From: Puccinia triticina
Taxonomy: Eukaryota; Basidiomycota; Pucciniomycetes; Pucciniales; Pucciniaceae
Assembly (NCBI RefSeq): GCF_026914185.1
Contig: NC_070573.1
Coordinates: forward strand, 2,473,501 to 2,537,500
Length of the DNA: 64,000 bases
Direction of reading: 5' to 3'
The notes under the pieces were generated by a model. It did not search any database. It was not told the origin of the DNA and saw nothing but the letters and a program-made list of their open reading frames with translations. Each line of letters starts with the position of its first letter. The first letter of the stretch is position 1. Positions 63,933 through 64,000 of this stretch are shown here, piece after piece. The position numbers were made by a program, and so were the translations under genes.

Positions 63933-64000
63933 CATGATTTGCATATGCAATATTCATAGTTTGTTCATGGTGCATGAAGCAAGGGGGTGTGTTGGAATAT

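Larger units (their letters stand above)
62918..64000 (+). mobile_element. TRIM-like element B (LTR, short internal region, second LTR at window end)
   Basis: LTR B (62918-63216), a 65-bp partial LTR repeat (63217-63281), an internal region of about 206 bp (63282-63435 and 63938-63989) and the start TGTTGGAATAT of a second LTR at 63990. The internal start TTATCAGTACGGATGC may be a degenerate tRNA primer site. AAGCAAGGGGGTG precedes the second LTR. No protein coding. Total without insertions is about 640 bp, the TRIM size range. Confidence 0.7.

Overview
The window reads as the transposon-rich part of a basidiomycete genome. A rust fungus (Pucciniales, Puccinia-like) is the best guess. The reasons are spliced genes with short introns, chromodomain Gypsy and Copia elements, DIRS-like elements, DUF6589-type genes beside RecQ-like helicases, an OTU-bearing Mutator-like element and one secreted repeat protein. 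This is inference from family content; there is no rRNA or housekeeping gene to fix the species. Almost everything is mobile DNA, nested several layers deep. Many insertions can be dated relative to each other because their target-site duplications (TSDs) are still readable.

Layout. 0.7-14.2 kb: a giant palindrome of ~172-bp satellite-like monomers. Its arms are broken by a complete Copia element (2685-7653, identical 100-bp LTRs), a solo LTR (9310-9755) and a composite insertion at 10.65-13.45 kb that carries a hairpin-array element. 14.2-19.0 kb: a Mutator-like element with 106-bp TIRs whose single gene joins a MULE transposase to AT-hooks and an OTU cysteine protease. 19.0-20.9 kb: a truncated Copia gag and leader. 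21.0-27.3 kb: a TIR-bounded element with a DUF6589 pseudogene and an oppositely oriented RecQ-like helicase, probably Academ-type. 27.8-32.1 kb: the pol half of a chromodomain Gypsy element. 35.7-43.3 kb: a PIF/Harbinger element (TSD CAA) with its transposase and a partner gene, itself carrying a hairpin-array element. 43.3-44.4 kb: the only intact host-type gene, a predicted secreted protein with 24-residue repeats. 44.9-46.9 kb: the LTR-gag half of the 27.8 kb Gypsy element, inverted. 50.1-53.4 and 62.4-62.6 kb: a decayed DIRS-like element split by a 9-kb Gypsy element (53407-62423). 62.6-64.0 kb: miniature LTR elements (TRIM-like) whose 184-bp LTRs contain a 74-nt tRNA-like Pol III module.

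The main structural result is a ~14.7 kb inversion (about 32140-46892). Flipping it back rejoins two unrelated elements at once: the Gypsy element with its AGTCT target duplication, and a TIR element with its ACAAAAC duplication. It also restores a tandem-repeat target site. The breakpoints share an inverted 9-bp match.

Most coding sequences are broken by single stop codons, and those placeable in conserved motifs are explained by C-to-T or G-to-A transitions. Only the secreted protein gene is fully open; the MULE gene has one stop, and its catalytic and OTU part is open apart from introns.
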